A DNA stretch of 64,000 nucleotides from Thamnaconus septentrionalis (GCA_009823395.1 CM020506.1:4674501-4738500); one strand, 5' to 3'. Counted from the first letter of the stretch, positions 12,621-31,277 are shown. Translations and numbers: made by a program. The notes: generated from the sequence alone by a model not told the origin.

Positions 12621-14660
12621 AGTCCCTGTGTGTGTGTGTGTGTGTGTGTGTGTGCATGCCCTATCCTTCCCCAACCAGTTGAGCTCATTAACATAGATAC
12701 CCAGCATGCAGTTGTGTGGTTTTCTGCAACCAAAGCAAATATCCTCACAAAAAATATTGCTAATGTGTGTTTGTTTTTTTTTACACATTTGTGTATCATC
12801 CCATATATGTGTGTGTGTGTGTGTGTATGTGTGTGTGTTGTCCATCTCAGGTGCAGCTGATCTCCCTCGACTCTGCATCATCCCCATCAGCTTCTCTTGC
12901 GTCCCATCCATCACTGTAGTTAGTACACTCTGTATCCGTCTGTGCGTGTGTGTGTGTGTCTGTGTCTGTGTGTGTGTGTTATGTCTCATTCTCTCCCTAA
13001 CTACCTTATCAGACTTCTGCACCAGCAGCTCTCATTAGAACATTAATTGAAAATGTGTAATTAATCCTGAGAGGTGGTTGGACTGGACTCTGGCCAGAGA
13101 GGAAGAGGAAGCAGGGAGAGGGAGAGAGAGAGGGAGAGAGAGACAGAGAGATTGGGGGGTGGACAAAGAGCTAAAGGGTTTAGGGTGACTCAACACTGTC
13201 CCCTAATGTTTCTTTCTAGTGTTGCAGCTTCTTCCTCCAGCTTGAGTGCTGCTGCTGCTGCTGCTGCGACTCCTCTAGAGCAACCACTTCAACCTGCCTG
13301 CCATGTCTTCACAATGTTATTATTTCTTTAAATATATTAGGTAACATTTTCATCTGTATCTTTTTATGAAGGTTTGTTATTTTTTGTATAAATAAACACA
13401 TGGCATCAGTGTATTGACACCTTATAATATGTAAGGCAGTGAATTATTTCACTGTAAACTACGTGCACTGTGTGGACCATGGAAATGAGAAACATCTTAC
13501 TTCAAAAATTAAAATCATCGTTTTATATGTATGTGTGTATGTCTGTGTGTGTGTATTTATATGTATATATGTGTACATATATACATGTATATCTATATTT
13601 ATATATAGATATATATGTATATATGTACATATTCATGTGTATATATACACATATACAGATATATAAACGTATATACATATATGTCTATGTAACTTAAATA
13701 GACAATCTTTGTGATGTAATAGGTCAATGTTTAAAATCAATGTAGAGTTTTTTGAAAAAGCATAATTAAATAAATAATAATGAATAATAACAAACCAAAA
13801 GAGAATGTTTTTTTTTTTTTACCAGTTAAACCTCACAAATTCTACATTCTTCAAATAAACAACGTTGACTATAATAATTCCAAAATGTTGACTTCAAGGG
13901 AATGAGTTTAAAATATTGTTATTTTCCATGCGCTGCCCTCACTGAGAGCATCTCCTCACATTATTTATTAGGGAACTAGGAGAGCTTCAAAAGGAGACAC
14001 CCGCTGTGTTCCCTCCGCGCCTCGTGCCAAGAAGAACAAGAAGGAGAGGAAGAAAAAAGACAAAGTAGAAGAGAAGAAGGGCGATGATGAGGAGCAGGAG
14101 GGCCGCTCTATTATTTTAATCCACAGTTGTGTCTGCTCTGACCTTTGGAGGGATGATTGTTTCTCATTTAGGAGTGTGAGGTGTGATCTTCCCACCCATT
14201 TGATCCCACTCACCTGACCTTTGTAAATTGGCTGTTAAGCAGATCGCGGCTCGACCCTCAAACCTCGCACATGACCTGTCAATACACACCAGCTGGGAAA
14301 AGACCAGAGTGAACTTATTCACCGAGACGCACTTGCCAGAAATACTTATTGCTGGAAAGACGCTCGGGTGCTTTGATGCAACCAACCTAAATTATTATTA
14401 CTGATTTATTTTTATTTTTTTACCCCCACTATGAAGCATAATGATATTTTTTTTCTTTAAAAAAAGGAGAAAAAAAGCGTTGTTACTTGGCTTATGTTTT
14501 TCCTGCCGTGCTGTTGAAAGAAGAGACGAGCGCACAAAAAAAAAAGAAATCCGCTCAATAAAATTGAAAATCCATTGTGCCGTTCACCTTTTCTTGCCTC
14601 GGTTAATGAGCGGTAAGAGCTGAATGGCGCCGAGCTGATTTTTCCATCAGACTGATGAGA
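12621..14660. other. Microsatellite-rich intergenic DNA
   Basis: Contents: (GT)n at 12628-12654, 12808-12838 and 12944-12979; (GA)n near 13117-13150; (TGC)7 at 13247-13267; a (TATG/TA)n block at 13530-13690. Unique sequence with ATTTAGG-type motifs runs from 14090 to 14400. Confidence 0.6.
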
Positions 14661-17530
<2,870 letters not shown>

Positions 17531-17596
17531 GAAGAAGAAGAAGAAGAAGAAGAAGAAGAAGAAGAAGAAGAAGAAGAAGAAGAAGAAGAAGAAGAA
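17531..17596. repeat. (GAA)22
   Basis: Pure trinucleotide array of 66 bp. Confidence 0.95.
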
Positions 17597-19835
<2,239 letters not shown>

Positions 19836-19973
19836 GTTTGGACTCGTGGAGAAAAAAAGATCAAAGTATCAAGTTAAAAAAGTTAGATTTTAAACAGTGA
19901 CGGCAACGTCCAAGTGTTGTTATGACTCAAAATTGTGGTTCATGAAATAATATACAGTATATAGTATAGTATA

Positions 19974-20308
19974 ATACACACTACCAGCCAAAGGCTTGGA
20001 CACACCCTATGAATTTAATGTCTTTTCTTTCACTCTCATGAATATCTATGAACACACACGGAATTATGAAGGAAACAATCAAAGTGTAAAACAACTCAAA
20101 CACGTTTTATTTTTCAATTCTTCAAAATAGCCGCCTTTCATAAAAAGCATATTTGAGTTATTTAACGTATTTTTCTTTGCTGCATAATTACATTTATCTT
20201 GTTCATATATTTGATGTCTTCAGTATCTACCTGCAGTGTAGAAAGTTGTAAAGATAAAAAAAAAAAATGCAATAGAAGGTGTGTCCAAACTTTTGACTGG
20301 TCGTGTAT
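19974..20308 (+). mobile_element. Nonautonomous Tc1-like element with both termini
   Basis: The left end CACTACCAGCCAAAGGCTTGG and right end CCAAACTTTTGACTGG form imperfect terminal inverted repeats around about 335 bp. The interior carries the familiar GAATTATGAAGGAAACAA and TTCTTCAAAATAGCC segments of a widespread fish Tc1 family. The transposase is deleted. TA occurs at both borders. Confidence 0.75.
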
Positions 20309-20452
20309 GTAATATCTTTACTTGATGTAATGTCGGAAACAGCTGTCCACGGATGATTAGGATGGAAATACAATGTTTTCTGATGGACCTTTGATTTTCT
20401 GACACGGAGAATAAATGCTGAGCTCCAGAGAGCCGACTGACATAACACAGCG

Positions 20453-20515
20453 TAAGTAAGTAAGTAAGTTAGTTAGTAAGTAAGTAAGTTGGCGTCAGTC
20501 ATAAGAAGACCAATT

Positions 20516-20585
<70 letters not shown>

Positions 20586-20691
20586 TTAAATCCAGGTTCA
20601 GCTCTGTTCCTGATGCTTTTCTCTTCCCTAATTACAGAATCTCTGCAAAGTTTAAGTTAACTTTAGAGTCCTGTTGCAGGTCCTCATTAGC

Positions 20692-20740
<49 letters not shown>
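20453..20740. repeat. Cluster of (GTAA)n, (CA)n, (GGCA)n, (CA)n
   Basis: GTAA/GTTA tetramers at 20453-20491, CA at 20518-20554 merging into GGCA to 20583, and CA again at 20697-20739. Confidence 0.9.
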
Positions 20741-20743
<3 letters not shown>

Positions 20744-21669
20744 AACACATGCATGCAGACGTACAGGCGTCCTCCTGTGCATGCACGTTACGCAATGCCT
20801 GTTTACCGAGGGAAGCAGTTGCGACTGAGTCGGGGTCAGTGAGCGGGTGGAGGGGGGCGGGCGGGGTCAGAGGAGACGGAGGACCACCGTGTCGGGACGG
20901 CAGGAGAACCGTCTCCCGGCTTTAATTGGCTCTTTACATGGAGAGGTTCACAGTGTGTCACTCGTCCTCTTCTCTCTTTCCTCAGGAGAGACCTGTGATG
21001 GGTCACTGATCAGGATTAATGGTCCTCTCCTTTTCATTGCCGCCCTCTTCAGCTCCCAACGTCTTCCTCACCAGGGAGAGGGCGGCAGTAGGGGCGGGGA
21101 GAGGCATGAAATATGCCGTGCGGCTAATTGTGCCGATGATGATGATTTCCATCTTTTCATCTGTTTGTCGCGGGAGGATGAAATGGAAACAAACACCTTT
21201 CTTCTCCTCCAAGTTCCCTCCTTGTATCGAAATTCCCTCCGTCTGATCCCCGCAACTGCTCCGGAGCCCCACCGCATCCTCTACACCTCCCCGACACCCC
21301 CCCGCCTTTTTTTATTAGAGATTCCTGAGAGCGAGCCAAGGTGTACAGTTGACAGCAGGCTCTAGTGATTAAGTCTTTTCATTGGCTAATTAGCCCCTAC
21401 AGCAGTCGCACACAGGCGAGGCAAACAAGGAGCGACTCACCCAACGATCAAAGACACAGTCTGTCAGGAGGCTCAAACCCTCTCTGTACCTGTGGGACAG
21501 TCACACACACACACACACACACATACAGAGTCTCTCACACACATACACACACACCATGGTGGCACCTGTGGGACAGTTCCTCTCCCCGTCTCACATACAC
21601 ACAGGAATACACACACGTAAGCACATCCTCATGGATCATACCTGTGGGAGATTTGCTCTTGTTACTGAG

Positions 21670-21721
<52 letters not shown>

Positions 21722-22209
21722 AGCATATCTGTTCACAGAGATACCGACACTTCTTCTGTCTAAACACTTAATAGAAGTGGGCCACAGGAACAGGGAGAAC
21801 AGCCTGTTTGCCGTCCTGAGAGCTTATTTTTATTTTACGTATGTCGCTGCCGTGGGACGCTGCTCTTCAGAAAAGTAGGCTTCTGATCCTGATTGATCTC
21901 CACATAAGTGACGGCAGCCGCGGCCGCATCTCCTGAGCTGCCGTGAAACAGCCCTGAAAGAGCGCGTATTGCAGGCCATACCCTCGCACAGTCAAACCCT
22001 TCATAGCTCCGCCTTCTGAGTAAGACGTTGGCACTTACTAAACAAGGTGATAACAGACAGCATTTATTCTTCCCAGTCAGCAGGTGTCGCACTTGCAATT
22101 TTGGCAACCTAACACGTGGCAGTGCTGTGGTTTCAACAGACAAAAAAAAATACATTCATTCATTCATTTTCCATACCCGCGTCTTCCCGAGCTCATGGTC
22201 ACGGGGCAC
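20741..22209. other. Intergenic
   Basis: Unique noncoding sequence with (CA)n at 21498-21522 and (CA)22 at 21675-21718. A GC-rich patch covers 20840-20920. A CNE-like segment lies at 21100-21170. No gene is recognised. Confidence 0.5.
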
Positions 22210-22352
22210 TTTTATTGTTTCCCACATAATTCCATGTATGTTCATACATAGTTTTGGTGCCTTCAATGAGAAACTGCAATGTCGATAGTCATGAGAATGA
22301 AAGAAAAGACATTGAATTCATAGGGTTTGTCCAAACGTTTGACTGGTAGTGT
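22210..22352 (+). mobile_element. Right-end fragment of the same Tc1-like family
   Basis: It contains TTTCCCACATAATTCCATGT, then a decayed end and terminus CCAAACGTTTGACTGGTAGTG. It has the same orientation as the element 2 kb away. The left end is absent. Confidence 0.65.
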
Positions 22353-24000
22353 ATGTATATAATATACATATACAAATAATGTCTCCATTTGTACACCTTC
22401 CTAAAAGTTGTGTGGCTGTATACAAATATTTTTTCACTGATAATCCACCCACAGTTATTATGATAATATTTGAGAAAAAATATTTTGCACCATTAGCCAC
22501 GAAAGAATATAAAATAAAACTCTTAAGTGAGGACGGTAAGCAGCACAGCTCGCCAGCCTGCTTAGCTCAGAGAAACAGCAAAAGCTTCCTAAATGTTTCT
22601 GGGCCGTGTTTCATGAGAAAATGTACTGTTGTTATGTTGCTGTATGTTTAAAGTGGACAAGGAGGTGCTCTGTGTTCTATGAGTGATCATAGATCAATCA
22701 GTCATCTTGTTTCCAGTCACTTTGAAAAGCTAATATGTCTTGGTGGCATCTCAACCTGCAGCCAAATCTTCTGGCTCCTTGCTGTCAACATGATAGGTGG
22801 CAGATTCCACAATTACAAAAAATAGAACTTAAGCTTACGTGACGTTTTAAAGATGACACTTTGCCATGCCAACGTCAATATATTTTTTTTAAATCTTGTT
22901 TTGACTCAACAGTCCCTGCTGGTTGGCCACAGGCACCGTCTGATAAGCGGTTGACTGATTTCCCCGCGAGGCAGTCAAGGCAGCGGCTTCTTAAATGTGC
23001 TCTGCTTTTGAAATAATTTGAGGCATTTAACCTAGCTGCTCGCGAGGCTGCCCGAGACGTGAGACAAAAGCCCCCCCCCCAACGTCACTTGTGACAAACT
23101 AATGGCTTTAAAAAATTCTGATCGTGAACTGTCAACCCGCAAAAAGGATGGAGAGTGGCGAGCGCCAGGGCCTCCACGCCAGTACCTGGCCGGCAGCACT
23201 AAAAGAACAGTAATGGTTCTTCCGATTCCAATAAAAAGGAGAAGGCGAAAAAAAAAATTCCAAGGTCACACTGTGAACTTCTTCGCCATCGGAAGACCAG
23301 AGAGACTGACTGGGCGAGTGCATAATATCCTCGCAGCTATTTTTACCCTCAAATTAAAATCTATGACATGTTGAAATGACTGCAGTGTGCAAGAGGGGTA
23401 TTCAAAGCAGACACTAATGACGCTTATTAATGGCGTGAATGAAGCCTTGACAGGTCGTGTGTCATTCTGCAGGCAATGCTCCACTGGCATAATGGCTAAT
23501 GTAAGTGGGGATAATTATATATATTATACCCTGTCTTATGGTATTTTGGCAGGAGTGTGAGGAGCCAGGCAGTTAGGGAGAAGAGTGAAAGCGCTCGGTC
23601 GTTTTGAGACAGAAGAGTGCAGAACGTGTGTGTGTGTGTGCGCGTGTGCGCAGTCAAGCGTGCATGCAGGAAGAGGGGTGTGTGTGTGTGTGTGTGTGTG
23701 TGTGGTTATCGTAAGACAATAGCACCCAATAGTGGCGGAACGAGATGCCTGCATTAGAGGCGAGACGGAGAAAAATCATAATTCACCATCTTCAGTCTCG
23801 CTCTGTCTGCGTTCAGGACAACAATGACGTTGGCGCGTGCGTCTCCGTGGGAGCTGAGTGAGTGAGTGAGTGAGTGAGTGACGACGCCCCCACAAGGAAA
23901 AAAATAAAATACACCGATTACACAGACACTTTGCTCTTTGACGGAGCAAATGTGGTACAAATTGGGAAAGTGATTAATTGGCGAGCGCGAGGGTGTGTGA
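22353..24000. other. Intergenic
   Basis: Mostly unique AT-rich DNA with C11 at about 23070, (GT)n at 23628-23640 and 23682-23703, and (GAGT)6 at 23858-23881. No coding signal. Confidence 0.5.
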
Positions 24001-25560
24001 TTTATTGTGGTTTTGCTCGGAGGCCGAGTGACAAACAGTGAGCAATAAATTCACGCTGGGGGCGCCGGCGAGCCTCGCCGATCAGACGGAAGACGTGCAG
24101 AGACGGATATTTTTTTTAATGTCAGAAAGCGCCGCCGCCCCGCAAACCCCACGTGTGGATTCATTATGTTGAGAGCTGATGAATATTGGCCAATAATGAA
24201 GGTCCCATATCATAAGTGTGTTCACACTTCTAGTTTTCATTCCTATCAATCACACGATTAATTAGAAATAAACAGCATGTTTAGCCATGTGTTTGTAGCC
24301 TCCTACAAGAATAAGTTTGGCAATGCACATGAATCAGAAAGGGATGACTTCCAAAATTGTTTTGGCAGACAATCTCTGAAAAGTGAAACGGAAAAGGATG
24401 AATTTCTATTCTATTTTCTTATTTATATATTGTAACACATTTTGTGTAAAATAGCATGAAAACCAAGCCAACGGCCACGAAGACAAAAGTGTATTGTATA
24501 TCACAAATTGTGCAACAAGGCTGCTTGTTTTTGTCCACTTGTAAGAATGTGGAATATACAACATAGTCCCCGTACAGCAGAAAATCAAGTGGAGGCTGTA
24601 AACAGGAGGCTAAATAAAGAATGAGATAGAATTAGAGATACTGTAAGGGTAGTGTAATGGATGCTGTAAATCGTGCGATGCTCCTCCGCTGGCGTATAAC
24701 AACCACCGAGCATCAACACGTGTGTCTGGAAGGAGCGCAGCCGCAACGTGTTAGTGGAATCGGTTGACATCAATTCACCTCGTGATGATTTCCTGCGCCG
24801 CCGCCGCCATTCATCATCACTTGCTGACATGATTCAATTCACCCGGGAAAACAAATGCACACTGTGAAAAAAAATAAAAAAAAGGAAAATGTCAGAGGCT
24901 AAAAAAACAATGTTTGAAATCGCAAATGAATGCGAGAGTAATTACACTGTTTGGTTGCCGTTGGTCCAGGTCGCTTGTTCGTGCGCGTGTGTGTGTGTGT
25001 GTGAGTGTGTGTGTGTGTCTGTGTGTGAGAGAGAGAGCAGAGTGGGGGACAGCTGTGAGGCCCCAGTGGGAGGTGGTGGGGACGTGGCTGTGGCGAGGGG
25101 GGGGGTGAGGAGGATCTTAGCGGATCTCTCCTCTCTGTGATGTCGGCGGGAGAGCGCCGCCTAATTGGAGGCCCGGCGGTAAAAAAAGCTGTTCATTAAC
25201 AGCCTCTGCCTCTCGGTCCACCCTGCTCAAACACCTTGCTTCATTTATCTCCCTATTTACCTACTACCCCCCCGACCAATCCCAACACAGGACCCCCAGA
25301 AACCCACCGAAAGGTTCAGCGCCGAGCAAGCGAGGGAGGAGGGAGAGGAAAAAGAGAGGGGAGGGGAGCCGGAAGAGGGAGAGGAAACGGGTAACTTATG
25401 CTCAGTGGGAATTAACAAAGCACTTAGTAATTAAATCTAAATTGACATTCTGGTAATTAGCCTCTTGATTAGGAGCAATAACACAATTAACCAACCAGTC
25501 TTTGCTAATTGTTAATTAGTATAAGCAAAGTTATTGTGTGTGTGGCGGAGGGAGGCATGT
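24001..25560. promoter_or_regulatory. CNE-like islands 24000-24300 and 25380-25550
   Basis: Motifs seen include CAATAAATTCACGC, GATGAATATTGGCC, CGATTAATTAGAAATAAAC, and at 25420-25530 several TAATTA cores (GTAATTAAATC, GTAATTAGCC, GTTAATTAG). The stretch between is ordinary, with a (GT)n/(GA)n run near 24985-25040. Confidence 0.4.
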
Positions 25561-26371
25561 AAAAGAACAAATGTTAATCTGTCTCTCTTTCAACAGCCGT
25601 GTCCCTTTTCTCTTCCTCCCCGCCGCCTCTCCATTGAGCTGGCAGGCAGGCAGGTTCACTGCCTCTCCCATCGCCCCAGTCGCATTCAGCAGCGGCGGCT
25701 CGGTAATTAGCTAAAAGTCTTATCAAGGATATCATCAGAGAGCCGGCTGAGGCGGCGCTGGCACGTCTCCACGCTGCCCGCCCACCCACCCACCCGCCTT
25801 TTGAGGCCAAACATTCGGCTTCCTTCCCGCCCGCGCAGCGTCACGCCAGGTTATTTGTTCTGAATAAAGACGTGAATGCGGATTAAATACAACCATAAAG
25901 ACGGAGGGAGGGGAAGAGGGAGCCGCAGATGAATCTTGAAGAGATGTAATTCATCTAAGAGGTTTTAGTTTATGAGGCGGCGGAGCGGAGCACCTCATTA
26001 AGGCGAGGACACCGGAGGAGGAGGAGGAGGAGGAGGAGGAGGAGGAGGAAATGACAGACGGACAATAAAGATATTCCAGAAAAGTGGGATTTACTTTGGC
26101 CAAAGGGTGGAAAACACGGGCTGGGGACTCGGGGCAGAGCTGGAAACTTTTTATTTACAAAGCGGCGGGACGGAAAAACCCCTGGCAGGTCGGGGGAGGG
26201 GGAGAAGTGACAATCTCCCCCGTTTTCAACAAGTTCATCCCTTCATCTCTTCACTCATCCAGTCATGTGTAAACACTGCAGTTGCACTCCAGCAGTAAAC
26301 ACGGCTGTGCGCTGCTAATCTTCTGGAACTTTTCCCAAAACGCTCGATACGGCGGTCAGAGGGCTGGAAGA

Positions 26372-26422
<51 letters not shown>

Positions 26423-26483
26423 CTATCGACGGCTCCACATTCACACGTGCGCTTTTTCCACCGATAACTGCATGCACAAGCGT

Positions 26484-26516
<33 letters not shown>

Positions 26517-27060
26517 CGTGCACGTGTGTACGGGAGCATGTTACCCAGCTCCAGATTAGCTGCTCTCCCAACACAAATATTTGGCAGCAGGATGAGCTGT
26601 CTCAGGACGCACCGGAACATGAAATTAAGCAGGAGAAGGTGGCGCTGGCTGCCAGCGGGGCTGAGCGGCCCTGCTGAGAGGAGCCGTGTTCCAGGAGGAG
26701 GGGGAGGAGGAGGAGGAGGAGGAGGAGGTGAAGGGCCGGCTGCTCTGCTCTGCTCGGCTCGGCTCAGCTCGGCTCTCTACTCTGCTGTAGGCCTTATTTG
26801 GGTGGGTGGGTGGGTGGGTGGTAGAGGGGGGAGAAAAAAATGCACATGCAGGAAAACTTTGTTTGTAGTAAATTTAAACATTTATGCCTCATTTTCTTGC
26901 GATGAAAGCTTGTAGATACCATGAAAAAAATATGAAAAACGAAGGCGGGCTGGTGTGTGTGTGTGTGTTTTTTTTTGTTTTTTTAATGTGTGTGTTAAGT
27001 GTGTAGGTGTTACAGGCTCTGTCTCTCCGTGGCCCCCTCGCTGTGTCCCACCCACTGCGG
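25561..27060. other. Intergenic, trinucleotide and CA repeats
   Basis: Contents: (GGA)n at 26010-26048 and 26690-26730, (CA)25 at 26371-26420, (GT)14 at 26489-26516 and (GGTG)n at 26800-26822. The rest is GC-rich unique DNA without exons. Confidence 0.6.
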
Positions 27061-27311
27061 CTCTAATTGGATTCTTATTACCGGGCCGGCCTCCGTCCTC
27101 GGAATGATGGATTCACACCACGCGGAATTCCATTAATCATTCCTTATTCACAGTCCACTCCGACGAGAGGGCAAATTCATTTCTTGGCGCGGCGAGCCGG
27201 TGCCGCCGTAATGAATATTCATAGGAGGAAATTTGGGGTCAGGCCTAATAAGGGAAGTAATTTGTAATTTGCGCTGTTTCTGCTCGGGTCTTGTTCAGCA
27301 GGTTAACCTAT

Positions 27312-27313
<2 letters not shown>
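27061..27313. promoter_or_regulatory. CNE-like island
   Basis: Unique sequence with CTCTAATTGGATTC, CCATTAATCATTCC and GTAATGAATATTCATAGG. It is directly followed by a CAG array and a transposon. Confidence 0.35.

Positions 27314-27350
<37 letters not shown>
27314..27350. repeat. (AGC)12
   Basis: CAG-type array outside any recognised exon. Confidence 0.9.
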
Positions 27351-27497
27351 CAGGGAAGCTTCACTCTCACTCTAGGCAGTAGCTGTGTACACATTCACTC
27401 TCCATCGCTTTGAAAAAGTCAGCCTAATATTTTGTTATTGAACCGGGATTTTTTTTTTTTCACCCCAGAAAGTGAAAGTCTGTCGTCTGTGGCACTA

Positions 27498-27967
27498 GCT
27501 GCGTTTCCGTTAGCCCTCAAATTGCGCAAAACCAAAATATCGCAATAAAAAAACTCGTCATGGAAACACCTAAAATTGGAAAAACCTCTCAAATATGGCT
27601 AAAAGGCTTTGACGCTCTGATGAGGTGGTTTTTCAGACGTATTGACATCGAGGTAAATCGCGAAAGTGTCATGGAAACACTTTTTTCGCATTTACACGTC
27701 ACCCGACGTTTGGACGGAGGAGGAGATGGAATATTTTTTACAAGTAATCGAAAAATATAACAACCATTCTTGACAGCAAACAAACGCAAACAAACAAAAG
27801 CAAACGTAATTTTCGTAAATCTCATTAAAATGAGATTTACGAAAATTACAGCTTATGCGCTTCACACCATTCACTGGAAACACCTGCAAATCGCAATTGT
27901 ACTTTGTTGGAATTTTAGAAATATCGCTTTTATTTTGCTTAAAAAAAAACTGCAATGGAAACGCAGC
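27498..27967 (+). mobile_element. Harbinger/MITE-like element, copy 1 (complete)
   Basis: Terminal inverted repeats GCTGCGTTTCC...GGAAACGCAGC bound 470 bp. Near 27708-27785 lies a degenerate Myb/SANT-like exon (VWTEEEMEYFLQVI, then frame-shifted KNITTILDSKQ), as in the DNA-binding protein of PIF/Harbinger elements. It also holds a perfect 20-bp palindrome at 27806-27849. The superfamily call is inference from the Myb remnant; no clear target duplication was seen. Confidence 0.6.
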
Positions 27968-28655
27968 TAGTTTTAATTTTTGTCTTTTTTCCCCAAGACG
28001 TCCCAATTTATAAGCTGAACTGTTGATTCCGCGCCTGACACAACGAAAAAACTGCTGTGACCCTTGCAGATCAAGGACAGCCAAACACACACAGAAGGTT
28101 TTTAATAAGGGGGGGGCGGGTGAGTAATCTATTCATTGAGAACCATCGTTAGCCCCCACAGCTGTAATAAAACAAAGAATGAAAAATGGGCTTAATTTTT
28201 CTGCAAAATTGGCGGTTCCTCCCTTTTCTTTGACCAAACAAGCCCCGTGGACTGTTGATGGCTGTGCGGTGGCGGAGGAGGTGGAGGAGGTGGAGGAGGA
28301 GGTGGGACTGATGAAAAAAAAGAAAAAAGAAAAGAAAAGCCTTTTAAATAAAACAGCTGCTTTCAGAGAAAAATAACAAGCTCCTTCCCTCCTGCTCTCA
28401 CATCACAGCGCCTCACCCCCAAAAGCATTTTACTACTCCTGAAATTATGCCCACCTGGCATCACTTAAAGTCACTTAATTAATAATTTATCAATACATTT
28501 GAAGTGATTAAAATTCATGACCAGAAAGTGTTTTTAAAATAGTGCCCTCGCACCCTCGGGGTGTCCAATCAGTGCTGCGCATTCGTTAGATCAGGAAGGA
28601 ATAATTAATTGTACCTGAATGTTTAGTGGGGTCACGCGGTGGGGGCAGGATGCCT
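27968..28655. other. Intergenic, CNE-like 28400-28630
   Basis: Unique sequence with CTTAATTAATAATTTATC and GAATAATTAATTGTACC. No open frame. Confidence 0.35.
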
Positions 28656-28657
28656 AC

Positions 28658-28659
<2 letters not shown>

Positions 28660-28752
<93 letters not shown>

Positions 28753-28819
28753 GTTCATTGACTCTGCATTACAATACCTTTATATGCAGACGACTAAAGA
28801 CAATCGCTTGTATTTATTC

Positions 28820-28880
<61 letters not shown>

Positions 28881-29037
28881 CTTTCTCTCCCCCTAACCCC
28901 TCTAGCAGCGTCCAATCATCTCCTCCGCTACCCTGTCATCACCTTCTTGTCATCGCTGCCCTTCCTCTTTGTCTCCATCATCAGCCTCAGCTGGAGAGGC
29001 TAACAGCTATTAAGTAACCATGATTCAGACAGCTATT

Positions 29038-29099
<62 letters not shown>
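28660..29099. repeat. (GT)26(GA)15, (CT)11(CA)17 and (CA)30 arrays
   Basis: Three arrays at 28660-28742, 28821-28876 and 29040-29099, separated by unique sequence. Confidence 0.9.
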
Positions 29100-29101
<2 letters not shown>

Positions 29102-31245
29102 GGGGTGCACCACTTTAATGCACATCTACAGCTCATGTGCATTCAATTCTTTATACTAATATTGAGACAAATTGTTCACTAGGGATCCTTTTAAATGAAT
29201 CAGATTTCATTAAAAAAAAAAAAAAAAGAAACTACTAGGAAGTACAAAATCCGTTCCACCCACTTCAACTTAAAGATGCTATGAAACTGTTCATTTTGAC
29301 CTAAATGGTGTTTTTCATGCTGGTGAATTTATCTTTAACATTACATCACATAGGTACCGTAGAAGAAAACCATCAGCCCGAGGGGAAAAAAAAGGATGCA
29401 TATCACACAGTTCATGCAGCCTTGGGAAAAGTTCAAGTGAGTTCAGATGATTTACCGGCTCGTGAGGCAACAAAGAATAACCAGGAAGCCTTGATGAAGC
29501 ACTTCGCACACTTAAGAGATGATGTCTTGCTTTATATTCTCACTTTGTGGAGTGAGTTTTAATTGTCCTCAGAAGCACCATGTGAATTTAGGGGCATCTA
29601 ATGTTTAAAAAAAAAAAAAAAAAGCTAATTGCAAACCACGTTAATGCTAATCCCAGTTTACTGACGTCCCACTTGGGCCCAATCACAGTTCACCCCTCAG
29701 CCCTCCCCCTCCGTTTTAAGCACTCCCGTAAAGGGCGAGGGCGTCCCGATCCTCCTCCAGACCGAGGGGGTGGGGGTTTAGGGGGCGATAACCGGCCCTT
29801 CAGGACTGCATTTCCAACGGAGAGCTAGAAGAGAGAGATGTTTCCCAGACAAGATGGTTCCGCTACAAGATACTGCACAGATATCAACAACACTCCCGTG
29901 AACAAAAACCAAGGAAAAAACATTGTGTTGTCTTAATTTAATGTGTTTAATATTTCAATAGGATTTTTTAATGATTTTTCTTCATTAAAAAAATTGTCTG
30001 CAATGTTACACTAGCTCACAGTCGTATTCAGATGTACAGTAACAGATTTGAATGCTGCTCAGAGCATATTTATACACATATAAATATACTCCCATGTATA
30101 TGCTTGTCTTCATATCAGCAGACCTGATCCTAAACCACTCCACACCAGGCCTTGAAGTTGGAACTCCGTCCACGTCTACATTCTGTGTGTAGTTGCCCAG
30201 AAACACAGGTGAGGCAGCAGTGACGGAGGAGTGCAGAGCCACTTCTGAAGACATTTAAACCCTCTGAGCGCTGCACTCCGAGGGGCTGCGGCGAGGGTCC
30301 GGACGAGGAGCGCGGGCGGGTCTGCGGCGGCGGCGGCGGTGCGGAGGTGAGCGGGCGGCGAGCGCCGTGTTCCTTGCGTCCCTCTCATGTATTAAACATC
30401 TCGCCACGTTTCACCCCGAGGTTCAGAAGCCCAGGGCCCCAGAGACCAACACAGTCTTTTAAAGATATGTGCTCACTTAATCACTGAAGAAAAGGGGCCC
30501 CTGGAGCTAACCTAATATTATAATTAATTAATTCAACCAAAAAGGGGGTATTAAATTTCCTCCCTCTTAGGGTATCAGCTGAATACATTGACCTTTTGTG
30601 GAAATCGCCCTTTAATTCGAATCAGGTTTTCTCGAGCCGCTTACAGACTAAACTTGTTTCTTTTTCCTCTGCGCCCGTCTTCTCCCTTTTTGCTTCTCTT
30701 TGTCTGTGAGAGGGTTTTTTGTTTTTTTTGCAAGAAAAACTCTTTCGTGCATGTGTGCGTGCACGAGTTTGTCTCCACGCTGCGCCTCCATTTTGAGTTT
30801 AGCTTTTGCGCCTCGCCATCCAGATCATGCCTGCGCAGGTGGGTGTGTATGTGTGTGTGTGTGTAAAAAAAAAAAAAGAAATAACAAAAAAAAAAGTGGT
30901 GCGTGTGCCAGTGATCCCTAGTTTTATCTCCCCGCTGTAACACAGAAAAGAACAGAAACTTTTCTTATTACCGCCGAGAGTCGGTGGAATCGCGAGGCAG
31001 CTAAGTCTCCGTCTATCTCCCCGCCCGTCTCTCGGCGGTGGAGCCGACTCCCCAGTGTACTCCGGGTCTTCAGTAACTCTGACTGAAGTTCAGAGGGGTT
31101 AGGTGGTATACTCAGGAGGAACGAGTGGAGGGGAGGCAGGAGGAGGAGGAGGGCGACGGGGCGGGGGGAGGTGGGTTAAGTAGGATTGGAACGGTGACAG
31201 TTTTAAAACAGAACTTTAAATCTCCACCTACGAGAGGAGCGAGAG

Positions 31246-31277
<32 letters not shown>

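Noticed and set aside
12342..13022. 226-codon minus-strand frame
   Set aside because: It is a patchwork of three GT/CA microsatellites joined by chance sequence.
29305..29562. 85-codon plus-strand frame
   Set aside because: Balanced composition, but no recognisable domain, codon bias or splice context. Kept only as a note.
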